Assembly (NCBI GenBank): GCA_020446665.1
Contig: JAGREF010000279.1
Location: 1 to 17,105 of the forward strand
Reading direction: 5' to 3'
Source: Sphingomonadaceae bacterium
Lineage (GTDB): Bacteria; Pseudomonadota; Alphaproteobacteria; Sphingomonadales; Sphingomonadaceae
Length of the DNA: 17,105 nt
This document shows positions 1 through 7,056 of the stretch, one piece after another (the first letter of the stretch is position 1; the number at the start of each line of letters is the position of its first letter). The position numbers and the translations under genes are program-made. The notes under the pieces were generated by a model that was given only the letters and a program-made list of their open reading frames with translations, was not told where the DNA came from and did not search any database.

Positions 1-311
1 CGGTGATTATCGAGGATAACTGCTTCATCGGTGCGCGCAGCGAAGTGGTGGAAGGCGTGGTGATCGGTGAAGGCGCCGTGCTGTCCATGGGCGTCTATAT
101 CGGTGCTTCGACCAAGATCGTGGACCGTGCGACTGGCGAAGTGCATTATGGCAAGGTTCCGCCCTATGCGGTGGTCGTGCCCGGCTCCATGCCCGGCAAG
201 CCGCTGCCCGATGGCACGCCCGGCCCCAGCCTCTATTGCGCCGTGATCGTCAAGACCGTGGACGCGCAGACCCGCTCCAAGACCGGGATCAACGAGCTGC
301 TGCGCGACTGA
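1..311 (+). CDS. dapD: 2,3,4,5-tetrahydropyridine-2,6-dicarboxylate N-succinyltransferase, C-terminal part
   Basis: This is the 3' end of dapD; the gene starts upstream of the window. The enzyme transfers succinyl from succinyl-CoA to tetrahydrodipicolinate in the cytoplasm, on the succinylase route to meso-diaminopimelate and lysine. The visible 100 or so residues carry the left-handed beta-helix hexapeptide pattern ([33 protein letters not shown]) and then the characteristic C-terminal cap with [14 protein letters not shown] and [11 protein letters not shown], ending [10 protein letters not shown]. Reading is open from the first base, so no start can be given. The gene converges on the minus-strand haem membrane protein that ends 55 bp further on; I see no clear terminator hairpin between them. 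Identification is by recognised family sequence. Confidence 0.95.
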   Translation, partial: VIIEDNCFIGARSEVVEGVVIGEGAVLSMGVYIGASTKIVDRATGEVHYGKVPPYAVVVPGSMPGKPLPDGTPGPSLYCAVIVKTVDAQTRSKTGINELLRD

Positions 312-366
312 CTTTCTCGGAACATTCAGGGGCAGGACCAGTTGATCGCCCTGTCAATCGTCTGGA

Positions 367-969
367 TTATCCCCGCGCAGCGCGGCGTCGCGTGACGCTC
401 CACGCCGCCATGCGAAGCAGCAAGGCGGCGAGCAGCACCGCACCCATGATGAATGCGGAGAGAAAATAGGCCGGGTCCCCCTCGGCCAGCCGCAAGGCTC
501 GTCCGGCGAAGAAAATCAGCCAGACATAGTGGAGGCCCAGCAGATGCAGGCGCTTCCACCATTTGCCCAAGCGCCTCATCGACCAGTTATTGGATGTGAG
601 CGCCATCACAAAGATCAGCGAATAGGCGGCCATGCCCGCCAGAATTTCCTCCACCGGGCGCGGGCGGAAGATTAATATATTGACCAGCAGCGCACCCAGA
701 TGGATCGTCATCGACAGGGCAAAGGCAAGCCCCCATTGGCGGCGCCGCGCCAGAAGTACCTTGCTCAGCGCAGAGGGCAGCAGCTGGTGCAGCGGCCGTG
801 CAAGATAAGCGACCAGAAACACCGGAATAGCAACACGCGCCGTCCAGCGCGCGGCCAGCAGCGCCTGATCGGCAGGCACCGGAGTGCTGGGCAGCGCCGC
901 CGCGATAGCCCCCAAAGAGAGGATCGCAGCAAGGACAAAGGGCAAGGCTTTGCCTTCCATGCTGGTCAT
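367..969 (-). CDS. Ferric reductase-like transmembrane (MsrQ/YedZ-type) haem protein
   Basis: A 200-residue integral membrane protein with about six hydrophobic segments. Histidines lie in the helices in the way of ferric-reductase-like b-type cytochromes ([11 protein letters not shown] near residue 90, [15 protein letters not shown] near 140-153). The closest known family is MsrQ/YedZ, which passes quinone electrons through haem b to the periplasmic methionine sulfoxide reductase MsrP. No msrP lies beside it here, so the electron acceptor is open and I give no gene symbol. Its ATG lies inside the stop codon of the dipeptidase gene upstream (ATGA at 966-969), so the two are probably translated in a coupled way. 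A second in-frame ATG three codons in is a possible alternative start. Confidence 0.75.
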   Translation of the reverse strand: MTSMEGKALPFVLAAILSLGAIAAALPSTPVPADQALLAARWTARVAIPVFLVAYLARPLHQLLPSALSKVLLARRRQWGLAFALSMTIHLGALLVNILIFRPRPVEEILAGMAAYSLIFVMALTSNNWSMRRLGKWWKRLHLLGLHYVWLIFFAGRALRLAEGDPAYFLSAFIMGAVLLAALLLRMAAWSVTRRRAARG

Positions 970-2216
970 TTCACCGCCGTTTCAATCGGCGCCATATCGG
1001 CCACGCTCTTCGCATAGGCCTCTGCCCCGCGCATCACGCGCATCATGTTGCGCCAGGAAATCTTTTCCAGATCCGCCTGACTATAACCGCGTCGGGCGAG
1101 TTCCACGAAGAGCAGCGGGTAGCCGGTGACATCTTCCATCCCCACCGGGCCGGTCAGCATCCCATCATAATCGCCGCCAATCCCGATATGGTCGATCCCG
1201 GCCACTTTACGGATATGGTCGATATGGTCGGCCATGTCGGCGATGGAGACTTCGGGCATGGGATGCGCCTTGTCCCACGCGTCGATCCCGGCCTTGGCCG
1301 CTTCGGGCTGGCCCTGCCACAGCGAGTCCAGCCGCGCTTCCTCTGCCTTGCGTGCTGCGAGCCACAGCCGCAACTCCTCGTCCACATAGGCGGGATAGGC
1401 GACAACCATCACGATCCCGCCATTGGCCGGGAGCCGTTTCAGCACACTGTCCGGCACATTGCGCGCATGGCCATTGATCGCCCGCGCGCCCGAATGGCTG
1501 AAGATCACCGGAGCTTTCGCCGCATCCAGAGCATCATGCATGGTCGCTTCGCTGACATGGCTCAGGTCCACCAGCATCCCCAGCCGGTTCATTTCCTGCA
1601 CTACCTTGACCCCGAAATCTGTCAGCCCGTCATGTTCGGGCGTATCGGTCGCGCTGTCGGCCCAGGGCGTGTTCCGGTTATGCGTCAGCGTCATATAACG
1701 CGCGCCGATGGCATACATCTGGCGCAAAACGCCAAGGCTGGAGCCGATGGAATGGCCGCCTTCCATCCCCATCAGACTGGCAATCTTGCCCTGTTTGCGC
1801 GCCGCCTCCACATCATCAGCCGTCAGCGCGAGCATGAGATCATCCGGGTAGCGGGCAACCAGCCGCCGGGTCACGTCGATCTGCTCGATCGTTGCCTGCA
1901 CGGCCTGCGGCTCCTCCATCGAAGTGCTGACATAGACCGACCAGAACTGTGCCCCGACCTTGCCCTGCCGCAGCCGCTTGAGGTCCGTATGCATGGTGCG
2001 GCCTTCGGAATGTTCCGGGCCGGTGGCTGTCGTATCGTGGAAATCCAAATCGCCGATCACATTGCCCCAGCGCCCGCGCAGCTGGATCGGCACGTCATTA
2101 TGCCCGTCCCACACCGGCGCGGCCTCCAGCGCGGCCTCGGCCACGTCTTCTGGTGTTTCGGCCGCCAGCGGGGTTGCGATCAGAGCGAGCGCGGCAAGGG
2201 AGAGGGTTCTATGCAT
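966..2216 (-). CDS. Secreted membrane dipeptidase (renal dipeptidase, peptidase family M19)
   Basis: A zinc dipeptidase of 416 residues that should hydrolyse dipeptides (in some relatives also D-residue-containing or beta-lactam-type substrates) in the periplasm. The start at 2216 is chosen because it gives a clean signal peptide ([20 protein letters not shown]) with an AAGAG-type ribosome site ahead; an in-frame ATG at 2270 would only add 18 charged residues. Metal ligands of the family are visible: H39xD41 (HND), the bridging E152 in GMEGGHS, H220 in DLSH, H241 in SHSG, and D349 in GGDYDG. Length is normal for M19. It is the first gene of a two-gene unit with the haem membrane protein, overlapping it by 4 bp. 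Family assignment is firm; the natural substrate is not known. Confidence 0.92.
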   Translation of the reverse strand: MHRTLSLAALALIATPLAAETPEDVAEAALEAAPVWDGHNDVPIQLRGRWGNVIGDLDFHDTTATGPEHSEGRTMHTDLKRLRQGKVGAQFWSVYVSTSMEEPQAVQATIEQIDVTRRLVARYPDDLMLALTADDVEAARKQGKIASLMGMEGGHSIGSSLGVLRQMYAIGARYMTLTHNRNTPWADSATDTPEHDGLTDFGVKVVQEMNRLGMLVDLSHVSEATMHDALDAAKAPVIFSHSGARAINGHARNVPDSVLKRLPANGGIVMVVAYPAYVDEELRLWLAARKAEEARLDSLWQGQPEAAKAGIDAWDKAHPMPEVSIADMADHIDHIRKVAGIDHIGIGGDYDGMLTGPVGMEDVTGYPLLFVELARRGYSQADLEKISWRNMMRVMRGAEAYAKSVADMAPIETAVK

Positions 2217-2293
2217 TGTCGATCTCTTCACATCGGCTAGGATGCCCTTTGTAGCGCAGCAAAAGGACAAGGCCAGTGGGGATAAAAAAGGCC

Positions 2294-2749
2294 ATGGGAT
2301 CAGCAGCAGAGATCATCGCAAAGCTGCAACTGGAACCGCATCCCGAAGGCGGCTGGTTCCGCGAGACCTGGCGCGCAGCCGCTGGCGATGGCGAGCGGGC
2401 CAGCGCAACCGCGATCCATTTCCTGCTCGAAGCGCATCAGAACTCGCATTGGCATGTGGTCGATGCCGCGGAAATCTGGCTGTGGCATGCGGGCGACCCG
2501 CTCGACCTGCGGATCGCTGCCAGCGATGACGGACCGGTTGAACACGTGACGCTGGGGCCAGAGGTGCTGGCGGGGCAATCGGTTCAGCATGTCATACCCG
2601 CCGGCGAATGGCAGGCCGCGCATCCATTGCCCGGCGGCGCACATGGCTATACGCTGGTCTCCTGCGTGGTTTCGCCGGGTTTTGACTTTGCCGGTTTCAC
2701 GCTGGCAAAGCCCGGCTGGAATCCGGGCTGCGGGGAGGATGCTACATGA
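2294..2749 (+). CDS. DUF985-family cupin protein
   Basis: A 151-residue single-domain cupin of the DUF985 family. The N-terminus [24 protein letters not shown] is the family signature. The cupin metal-type residues are in [20 protein letters not shown] (H52, H54, E60, H65), followed by a second cupin segment with [19 protein letters not shown]. Function is not established; members are thought to bind a small metabolite or metal in the cytoplasm. Two starts compete: GTG at 2276, with AAGGA eight bases ahead, and ATG at 2294, with GGGGA 11 bases ahead. I prefer 2294 because family members begin just before the EII motif. The end overlaps the next gene by ATGA (2746-2749). It is divergent from the dipeptidase, with about 77 bp between. 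Confidence 0.85.
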   Translation: MGSAAEIIAKLQLEPHPEGGWFRETWRAAAGDGERASATAIHFLLEAHQNSHWHVVDAAEIWLWHAGDPLDLRIAASDDGPVEHVTLGPEVLAGQSVQHVIPAGEWQAAHPLPGGAHGYTLVSCVVSPGFDFAGFTLAKPGWNPGCGEDAT

Positions 2750-3153
2750 GATGGAGATCCGCTGCGCGCTGGCTGCTGGCGATATTCTATTGCGTCGCGG
2801 GCTATTTCCATCTGACCAATCCAGAGCCGTTCCTGAAGATCATGCCCGGCTGGGTGCCCATGCCGGAGCAGGTCGTGCTGTGGACCGGCATTGCCGAGCT
2901 GGCAGGAGCGGTGGGGCTGGTGCAGCCATGGTCAGCGCCCCTGCGCCGTGCCGCCGCCATTGGCCTCGCGGCCTATGCGCTGTGCGTCTGGCCCGCCAAT
3001 ATCAACCACATGATCATGGATTTCGCGCGGGAAGATGGCGGGCTAGGCCCGTTTTACCACCTGCCGCGCATGGCGGTGCAGCCGGTGTTGATCTGGCTGG
3101 CATTATGGGCAGGCGAACTGACCCGCTGGCCTTTTCACAAGGACGATCACTGA
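2746..3153 (+). CDS. DoxX-like small membrane protein
   Basis: A 135-residue membrane protein with four predicted helices (about residues 5-22, 43-60, 68-86 and 108-123) and the GYFHLTNPEPF segment after helix 1, as seen in DoxX-like proteins. Between helices 3 and 4 it has INHMIMDFAREDG. Members of this broad group sit in the inner membrane; no precise role is known for this subtype. The ATG overlaps the TGA of the cupin gene upstream, so the two are probably made together. Its own stop lies in the arm or loop of a hairpin shared with the convergent PEBP gene. The DoxX label is by topology and motif, so moderate certainty. Confidence 0.7.
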   Translation: MRWRSAARWLLAIFYCVAGYFHLTNPEPFLKIMPGWVPMPEQVVLWTGIAELAGAVGLVQPWSAPLRRAAAIGLAAYALCVWPANINHMIMDFAREDGGLGPFYHLPRMAVQPVLIWLALWAGELTRWPFHKDDH

Positions 3154-3172
3154 CGCTCAGTCGAGATCGTCC
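3141..3172. terminator. Hairpin spanning the two convergent stop codons, probable bidirectional terminator or mRNA end
   Basis: GGACGATC at 3141-3148 pairs with GATCGTCC at 3165-3172. Inside it, ACTGA (3149-3153) pairs with TCAGT (3157-3161), leaving a three-base loop CGC and a three-base bulge CGA. The TGA stop of the DoxX-like gene and the stop of the PEBP gene both fall within this structure. No U-run follows on either strand, so it may stabilise 3' ends or help termination in both directions instead of being a classic intrinsic terminator. Confidence 0.5.
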
Positions 3173-3753
3173 TCGTCATCCCAGTCTTCCTCTTCCTGCC
3201 GCGCATAGGTGGCAGTCAGGACAGCGCAGGCCGTGACATTGTTTTCCAGCGCCGCCAGCACATCCTTGCGCCCTGCCCCCGGCATCAGCGTGAGCGGCAA
3301 TTCCAGCGCGAAAAGCTGGAAGACATAGGTGTGGGCATCGTCATCCTCTGGCGGTGCAGGCAGCATCCATTCCGAATTCTTCAGCGAATTCTTGCCCACG
3401 CGCGGCGGCACTTCGCCTTCCAGCAGCTGCCCCTTTTGCCCGGGAAATCCCCAGACCAGCCAGTGGCACAACGGCTCATCGCCGGGAGAGCTGGCATCTT
3501 CCACCACCAGTACCAGTTCCTGCGTCCCCGGCGGCGGAGCAGTCCATTCCAGCGGCGGCGCGACTGCATCTTCCTCGTCAGCGGTAAAGCACGGGTCCAG
3601 TTCATCCCCATCGCGGAATGCAGCACTCTTCAGAGCGAACCCGCCACGCCCCAGCGCGCGTTCGCTACCCAGCCGGGCAATTGCCAGCTTGCCAGCAGCG
3701 GGGCCGGATGCATTCAGGGCACCTGCGAGCCAGGCGGGAACGGGATCAGACAT
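3157..3753 (-). CDS. YbhB/YbcL family PEBP-fold (Raf kinase inhibitor-like) protein
   Basis: A 198-residue cytoplasmic protein of the phosphatidylethanolamine-binding-protein fold. The PEBP ligand-site elements are recognisable: VLVVEDASSPGDEPLCHWLVWGFPG (residues 82-104, matching the usual DPDAP...HW pattern, here EDASSP), GKNSLKNSEWMLPAPP (120-135) and YVFQLFALELPL (143-154). Bacterial members bind small anionic ligands; their role is poorly known. The start at 3753 has AGGAG six bases ahead. The C-terminus is a strongly acidic tail (EEEDWDDEDDLD) that is not part of the fold, an odd addition. There is also an N-terminal extension before the core. Fold assignment is confident; function is not. 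Confidence 0.85.
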   Translation of the reverse strand: MSDPVPAWLAGALNASGPAAGKLAIARLGSERALGRGGFALKSAAFRDGDELDPCFTADEEDAVAPPLEWTAPPPGTQELVLVVEDASSPGDEPLCHWLVWGFPGQKGQLLEGEVPPRVGKNSLKNSEWMLPAPPEDDDAHTYVFQLFALELPLTLMPGAGRKDVLAALENNVTACAVLTATYARQEEEDWDDEDDLD

Positions 3754-3953
3754 TCAGGACTCCTCTTGCTTGGCAGCCTCCCTAAGAAGATTTTCCGGCG
3801 GGCGCGAGGGCTGGCAGCAATGTTTTTCCCAAGCACTTCGAAAATGGTGAGATTTTACAGCTTTTGACGGCTTGCTCAGTCCCGGTTCAGGCGTCATGCT
3901 GATTTCACTGGAAACCACATTGCCAAATAGCTGCAACGATTCCCGGAGAGACC

Positions 3954-5384
3954 ATGAAACTGGCCCGCGCTTCGATATCCTTCGCCCTTGCCCTGTCGCT
4001 CGCAGCATGCGGCGGAGGGGGAAGCGCTCCCCCCACCAGCGGTACTGGTGGGGGGAGCACGCCAACCCCTCCGCCGCCAACCGCACAATGCTCGCTCGCC
4101 AGCCGGCAGGCCTGGGTCAAGGAGGTGATAGACGAATGGTACCTGTTCCCCAGCCTGGTGGACAATACGGTCAACCCGTCCAGCTTCACGAGTTTGCAAG
4201 ATTATATTGATGCGCTGGTGGCCCCGGCGCGAGCGCAATCACAAGATCGTTTCTTCACATACATCACCTCGATCGAGGAGGAGGAAGCTTTCTTCAATTC
4301 GGGTTCCAGCGCCGGTTTCGGTGTGCGGCTGGGCTATGACACGACCAATAACCGGGTATTTGTCATCGAAGCGTTTGAGAATGCCCCAGCCCTTACGGCC
4401 AATATCGACCGGGGCACAGAAATCCTGGCAATTGGTACAACGCAGGCATCCGCCCAATCTGTTTCCACCCTCATGGCAAATGGTGGCCCGCAGGCAGTGA
4501 TAGACGCGTTGGGCCCATCCACGGCAGGCACATCTCGCTATATCCAGTTCCGCCCCGCAGGCGGAGCTACGACCGACACCACGATAGCCAAGGCCGATTA
4601 CTCGCTTGACCCTGTGTCTGACCGCTATGGCGCAAAGGTGATCGACGATAATGGCAAGAAAGTGGGCTATGTGAACCTGCGCACTTTCATCAATTCGGCC
4701 GATCCGGATTTGCGCGCTGCCTTCCAGGATTTCCGGAACCAGGGCGTTACTGAGGTCATCCTCGATTTCCGCTATAATGGCGGGGGGCTGGTGAGCATTG
4801 CCGAGCTGATGGGTGACCTGATGGGGCAAGACAAGGTGGGACAGGTTTTCAGCCGCACGACCCTGCGCTCCTCGAAAGCAAACCTGAACGAACAGCGCAA
4901 TTTCGAAGCGGCAGGCCAGGCCATAGCGCCGACGAAAATCGCCATTATCGGGCGCAGCGGGACAGCTTCCGCCAGCGAGTTGGTGGCCAATGCCTTCATC
5001 CCCTATCTTGGCAACAATATCGCGCTGGTCGGGACCAACACTTTCGGCAAACCAGTGGGTCAGTTTGGTTTCGATTTGGCAGCCTGCGATGACCGCCTGC
5101 GCGTGGTCGCCTTCCGCACGGAAAACCGCGATGGCGGGGGGGACTATTACACCGGCCTTGCCAGTGTAATGCCCAACACCTGCAGTGCGAATGACGATAT
5201 TTTCAAACCGCTGGGCGACCCGACCGAAGCGTCCGTCGCCACCGCGCTCGATTTCCTGGCCGGCCGGCCTTGCACTGCCATTTCCAAGGCTGGACAAGGT
5301 GTCCAGGCTGAGCGCCCGCAACGCGAAATCCTGCAGCCTGACCGACCTAGCGCAGCCCAGCGCGAAGTGCCCGGCATGTTCTGA
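3954..5384 (+). CDS. S41 family C-terminal-processing-type serine protease, lipoprotein
   Basis: A 476-residue exported protease. The N-terminus is a lipoprotein signal with lipobox LAAC (C19), then a low-complexity Gly/Pro linker (residues 20-43). A PDZ-like region follows (about 118-200, with GFGVRLGYDTTNNRVFVIEAF and RGTEILAI), and then the S41 catalytic domain (about 235-440). Landmarks are GYVNLRTF, VILDFRYNGGG, SGTASASELV with probable nucleophile S339, and GTNTFGKPVGQ with probable general base K366. It would cleave unfolded or C-terminal peptide segments in the periplasm, tethered to a membrane. The start has GGAGA just ahead (3944-3950). The linker DNA holds a long nested inverted repeat (separate entry). 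The C-terminal 40 residues after GRPC look disordered. A hairpin follows the stop. Confidence 0.9.
   Translation: MKLARASISFALALSLAACGGGGSAPPTSGTGGGSTPTPPPPTAQCSLASRQAWVKEVIDEWYLFPSLVDNTVNPSSFTSLQDYIDALVAPARAQSQDRFFTYITSIEEEEAFFNSGSSAGFGVRLGYDTTNNRVFVIEAFENAPALTANIDRGTEILAIGTTQASAQSVSTLMANGGPQAVIDALGPSTAGTSRYIQFRPAGGATTDTTIAKADYSLDPVSDRYGAKVIDDNGKKVGYVNLRTFINSADPDLRAAFQDFRNQGVTEVILDFRYNGGGLVSIAELMGDLMGQDKVGQVFSRTTLRSSKANLNEQRNFEAAGQAIAPTKIAIIGRSGTASASELVANAFIPYLGNNIALVGTNTFGKPVGQFGFDLAACDDRLRVVAFRTENRDGGGDYYTGLASVMPNTCSANDDIFKPLGDPTEASVATALDFLAGRPCTAISKAGQGVQAERPQREILQPDRPSAAQREVPGMF
4011..4075. repeat. Nested perfect inverted repeat inside the protease gene linker
   Basis: Inner arms GCTCCCCCCACCAG (4026-4039) and CTGGTGGGGGGAGC (4045-4058) are a perfect 14-bp inverted repeat with a five-base loop. 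Outer arms GGCGGAGGGG (4011-4020) and CCCCTCCGCC (4066-4075) are a further perfect 10-bp inverted repeat around it. The whole lies in frame and codes for the Gly-rich then Pro-rich linker directly after the lipobox cysteine. In mRNA it would form a very stable stem close to the start codon. Confidence 0.9.
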
Positions 5385-5389
5385 CCTGT

Positions 5390-5419
5390 GAAAGCCGCGC
5401 ATGGTGATGCGTGGCTTTC
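5390..5419 (+). terminator. Strong hairpin after the S41 protease gene
   Basis: GAAAGCCGCGCAT (5390-5402) faces ATGCGTGGCTTTC (5407-5419) across a GGTG loop. All 13 positions pair in RNA if one G-U pair is allowed. It begins five bases after the protease stop, which suits a transcription end or 3' stabiliser, but only the stem's own TTT is present and no long U-run follows. It also covers the ATG codons at 5401 and 5407, arguing that these are not used as starts of the next gene. Confidence 0.5.
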
Positions 5420-5436
5420 GCGGAAAGAGCGCCTAT

Positions 5437-7008
5437 ATGGCCAGCATGGATCCCACCAAGGCCAAACTCGTCATCCGCGCCGCCGAACTGGCAGACGCGC
5501 CCGCCATCACCAGCCTATCTGCCAAGGTCTATGGCAAGGCCGACGCCTATACGCAGGCCCAGATACGCGGGCAGGTGAACAATTTCCCCGACGGGCAGTT
5601 TGTCGCAGAATATGAAGGCAAGATCGTCGGCTATTGCGCCACGCTGATCGTGCCGGAAGGCGTCGCGCTCAACCAGCACAGCTGGTATGAAATCACCGGT
5701 CAGGGCTATGCCGCGCGGCACGATCCGGAAGGCGATGTGCTCTATGGCATGGAAGTCTGCGTCGATCCCGATTACCGGCGGCTGCGCATCGGCCAGCGTT
5801 TCTATCGCAAGCGGCAGGAATTGTGCCAGTATTTCGAGCTGAAAGGCATTGCTTTCGGCGGCCGCATGCCCGGCTATGCGCGGCGCAGGAAAACCTATGC
5901 TGATCCCGCTGAATATCTCGAAGCGGTGATCGAGAAACAGGTCACCGATCAGGTCATCAATTTCCAGCTCAACCAGGGGTTCCAGCCAATCCGGGTGCTG
6001 CAGAATTATGACCGGAAGGACAAGCAGAGCGGCGGCCATGCCGTGCTGATGTTCTGGCCTAACCCGCTTGCCCCGGAAGAGGCAGACCGGCACGCCCCCG
6101 GCCTTGGCAATCGCCTGCCCGCCTCTGTCCGGGTTGCAACGGTGCAATTCATGATGCGCCGCATTTCGAAGATCAGCGAATTCGAGGAACAGGTCGAATA
6201 TTGGGTCGACGTCGCATCCGATTACCAGTCGGATTTCGTCACTTTTCCCGAATTGTTCACGCTGGAGCTGCTCTCCATCCCTGACAAGGCATTGCCGCCA
6301 GACGAAGCGATTGAAGAAATCGCCAATTATACCGAGCGCTTCTGCACCTTCATGGGCAAGCTCGCGGTCAGCTATAACATCAATATCATTGGCGGATCGC
6401 ATCCCACGCGGATGGATAATGGCGAGATTCGCAACATCGCCTATATCTTCCTGCGCGACGGGGCGATGTACCGGCAGGAAAAGCTGCACCCCACCCCGTC
6501 GGAGCGCCGCTGGTGGAATATCAAGGGTGGCGAAGGGGCCGATGTGATCCCCACCGATTGCGGGCCAATCGGGGTGATGATCTGCTATGACAGCGAATTC
6601 CCCGAGCTCGCCCGCCATCTGGTCAATCAAGGCGCGATGATGCTGTTCGTGCCCTTCTGCACCGATGAACGGCGCGGCTATCTGCGCGTGCGCTATTGCA
6701 GCCAGGCGCGCGCGGTGGAAAACCAGTGCTATGTCGTGACCTCCGGCGTGGTCGGCAATATTCCCAATGTCGAGAATATGGATGTCCATTACGCTGAAAG
6801 CGCAATCCTGACCCCGTCCGACTTCCCCTTTGCGCGGGACGGTGTGGCGGCGGATACTGCGCCCAATACGGAAACCATCGCCATCGCCGATCTCAGCCTC
6901 GCCGATCTGCTTACCAGCCGCCAGAGTGGGGCAGTGCAGAATCTGAAAGATCGCCGTTTCGACCTGTATGGTGTGGAGTGGAAGAAAGACACCCCGCCCG
7001 CCGCCTGA
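5437..7008 (+). CDS. Bifunctional GNAT acetyltransferase / carbon-nitrogen hydrolase (nitrilase superfamily) fusion
   Basis: A 523-residue cytoplasmic fusion. Residues about 10-210 are a GNAT-like domain (LVIRAAELADAPAITSLSA at the start, VCVDPDYRRLRIGQRFYRKR as the acetyl-CoA-binding type segment). Residues about 230-515 are a nitrilase-superfamily amidase. The Glu-Lys-Cys triad is visible: E272 in FPELF, K349 in QEKLHPTPSE and C383 in MICYDSEFPE. The hydrolase should act on an amide or nitrile-type C-N bond of a small substrate, while the GNAT half may acylate an amine; the substrate is unknown. The start at 5437 has GGAAAGAG at good spacing, while in-frame ATGs at 5401 and 5407 lie inside a hairpin. 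ATG 5446 is another possibility. This fused arrangement is an established family. Confidence 0.9.
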   Translation: MASMDPTKAKLVIRAAELADAPAITSLSAKVYGKADAYTQAQIRGQVNNFPDGQFVAEYEGKIVGYCATLIVPEGVALNQHSWYEITGQGYAARHDPEGDVLYGMEVCVDPDYRRLRIGQRFYRKRQELCQYFELKGIAFGGRMPGYARRRKTYADPAEYLEAVIEKQVTDQVINFQLNQGFQPIRVLQNYDRKDKQSGGHAVLMFWPNPLAPEEADRHAPGLGNRLPASVRVATVQFMMRRISKISEFEEQVEYWVDVASDYQSDFVTFPELFTLELLSIPDKALPPDEAIEEIANYTERFCTFMGKLAVSYNINIIGGSHPTRMDNGEIRNIAYIFLRDGAMYRQEKLHPTPSERRWWNIKGGEGADVIPTDCGPIGVMICYDSEFPELARHLVNQGAMMLFVPFCTDERRGYLRVRYCSQARAVENQCYVVTSGVVGNIPNVENMDVHYAESAILTPSDFPFARDGVAADTAPNTETIAIADLSLADLLTSRQSGAVQNLKDRRFDLYGVEWKKDTPPAA

Positions 7009-7056
7009 TACATTTCACACTTGCCCGACGCGGCGCTTTGCGCTTGGCACGCGGGT

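Noticed and set aside
1188..2240. Plus-strand open frame of 350 codons opposite the M19 dipeptidase
   Set aside because: It mirrors a gene with clear metal-site motifs; its product is rich in His, Arg and Pro with no recognisable domain, as expected of an antisense shadow in high-GC DNA.
4239..5402. Minus-strand open frame of 387 codons opposite the S41 protease
   Set aside because: The plus strand has lipobox, PDZ and catalytic motifs; the antisense product has no family resemblance.
5515..6789. Minus-strand open frame of 424 codons opposite the GNAT-hydrolase
   Set aside because: The catalytic triad is on the plus strand; the antisense frame is a codon-bias shadow.
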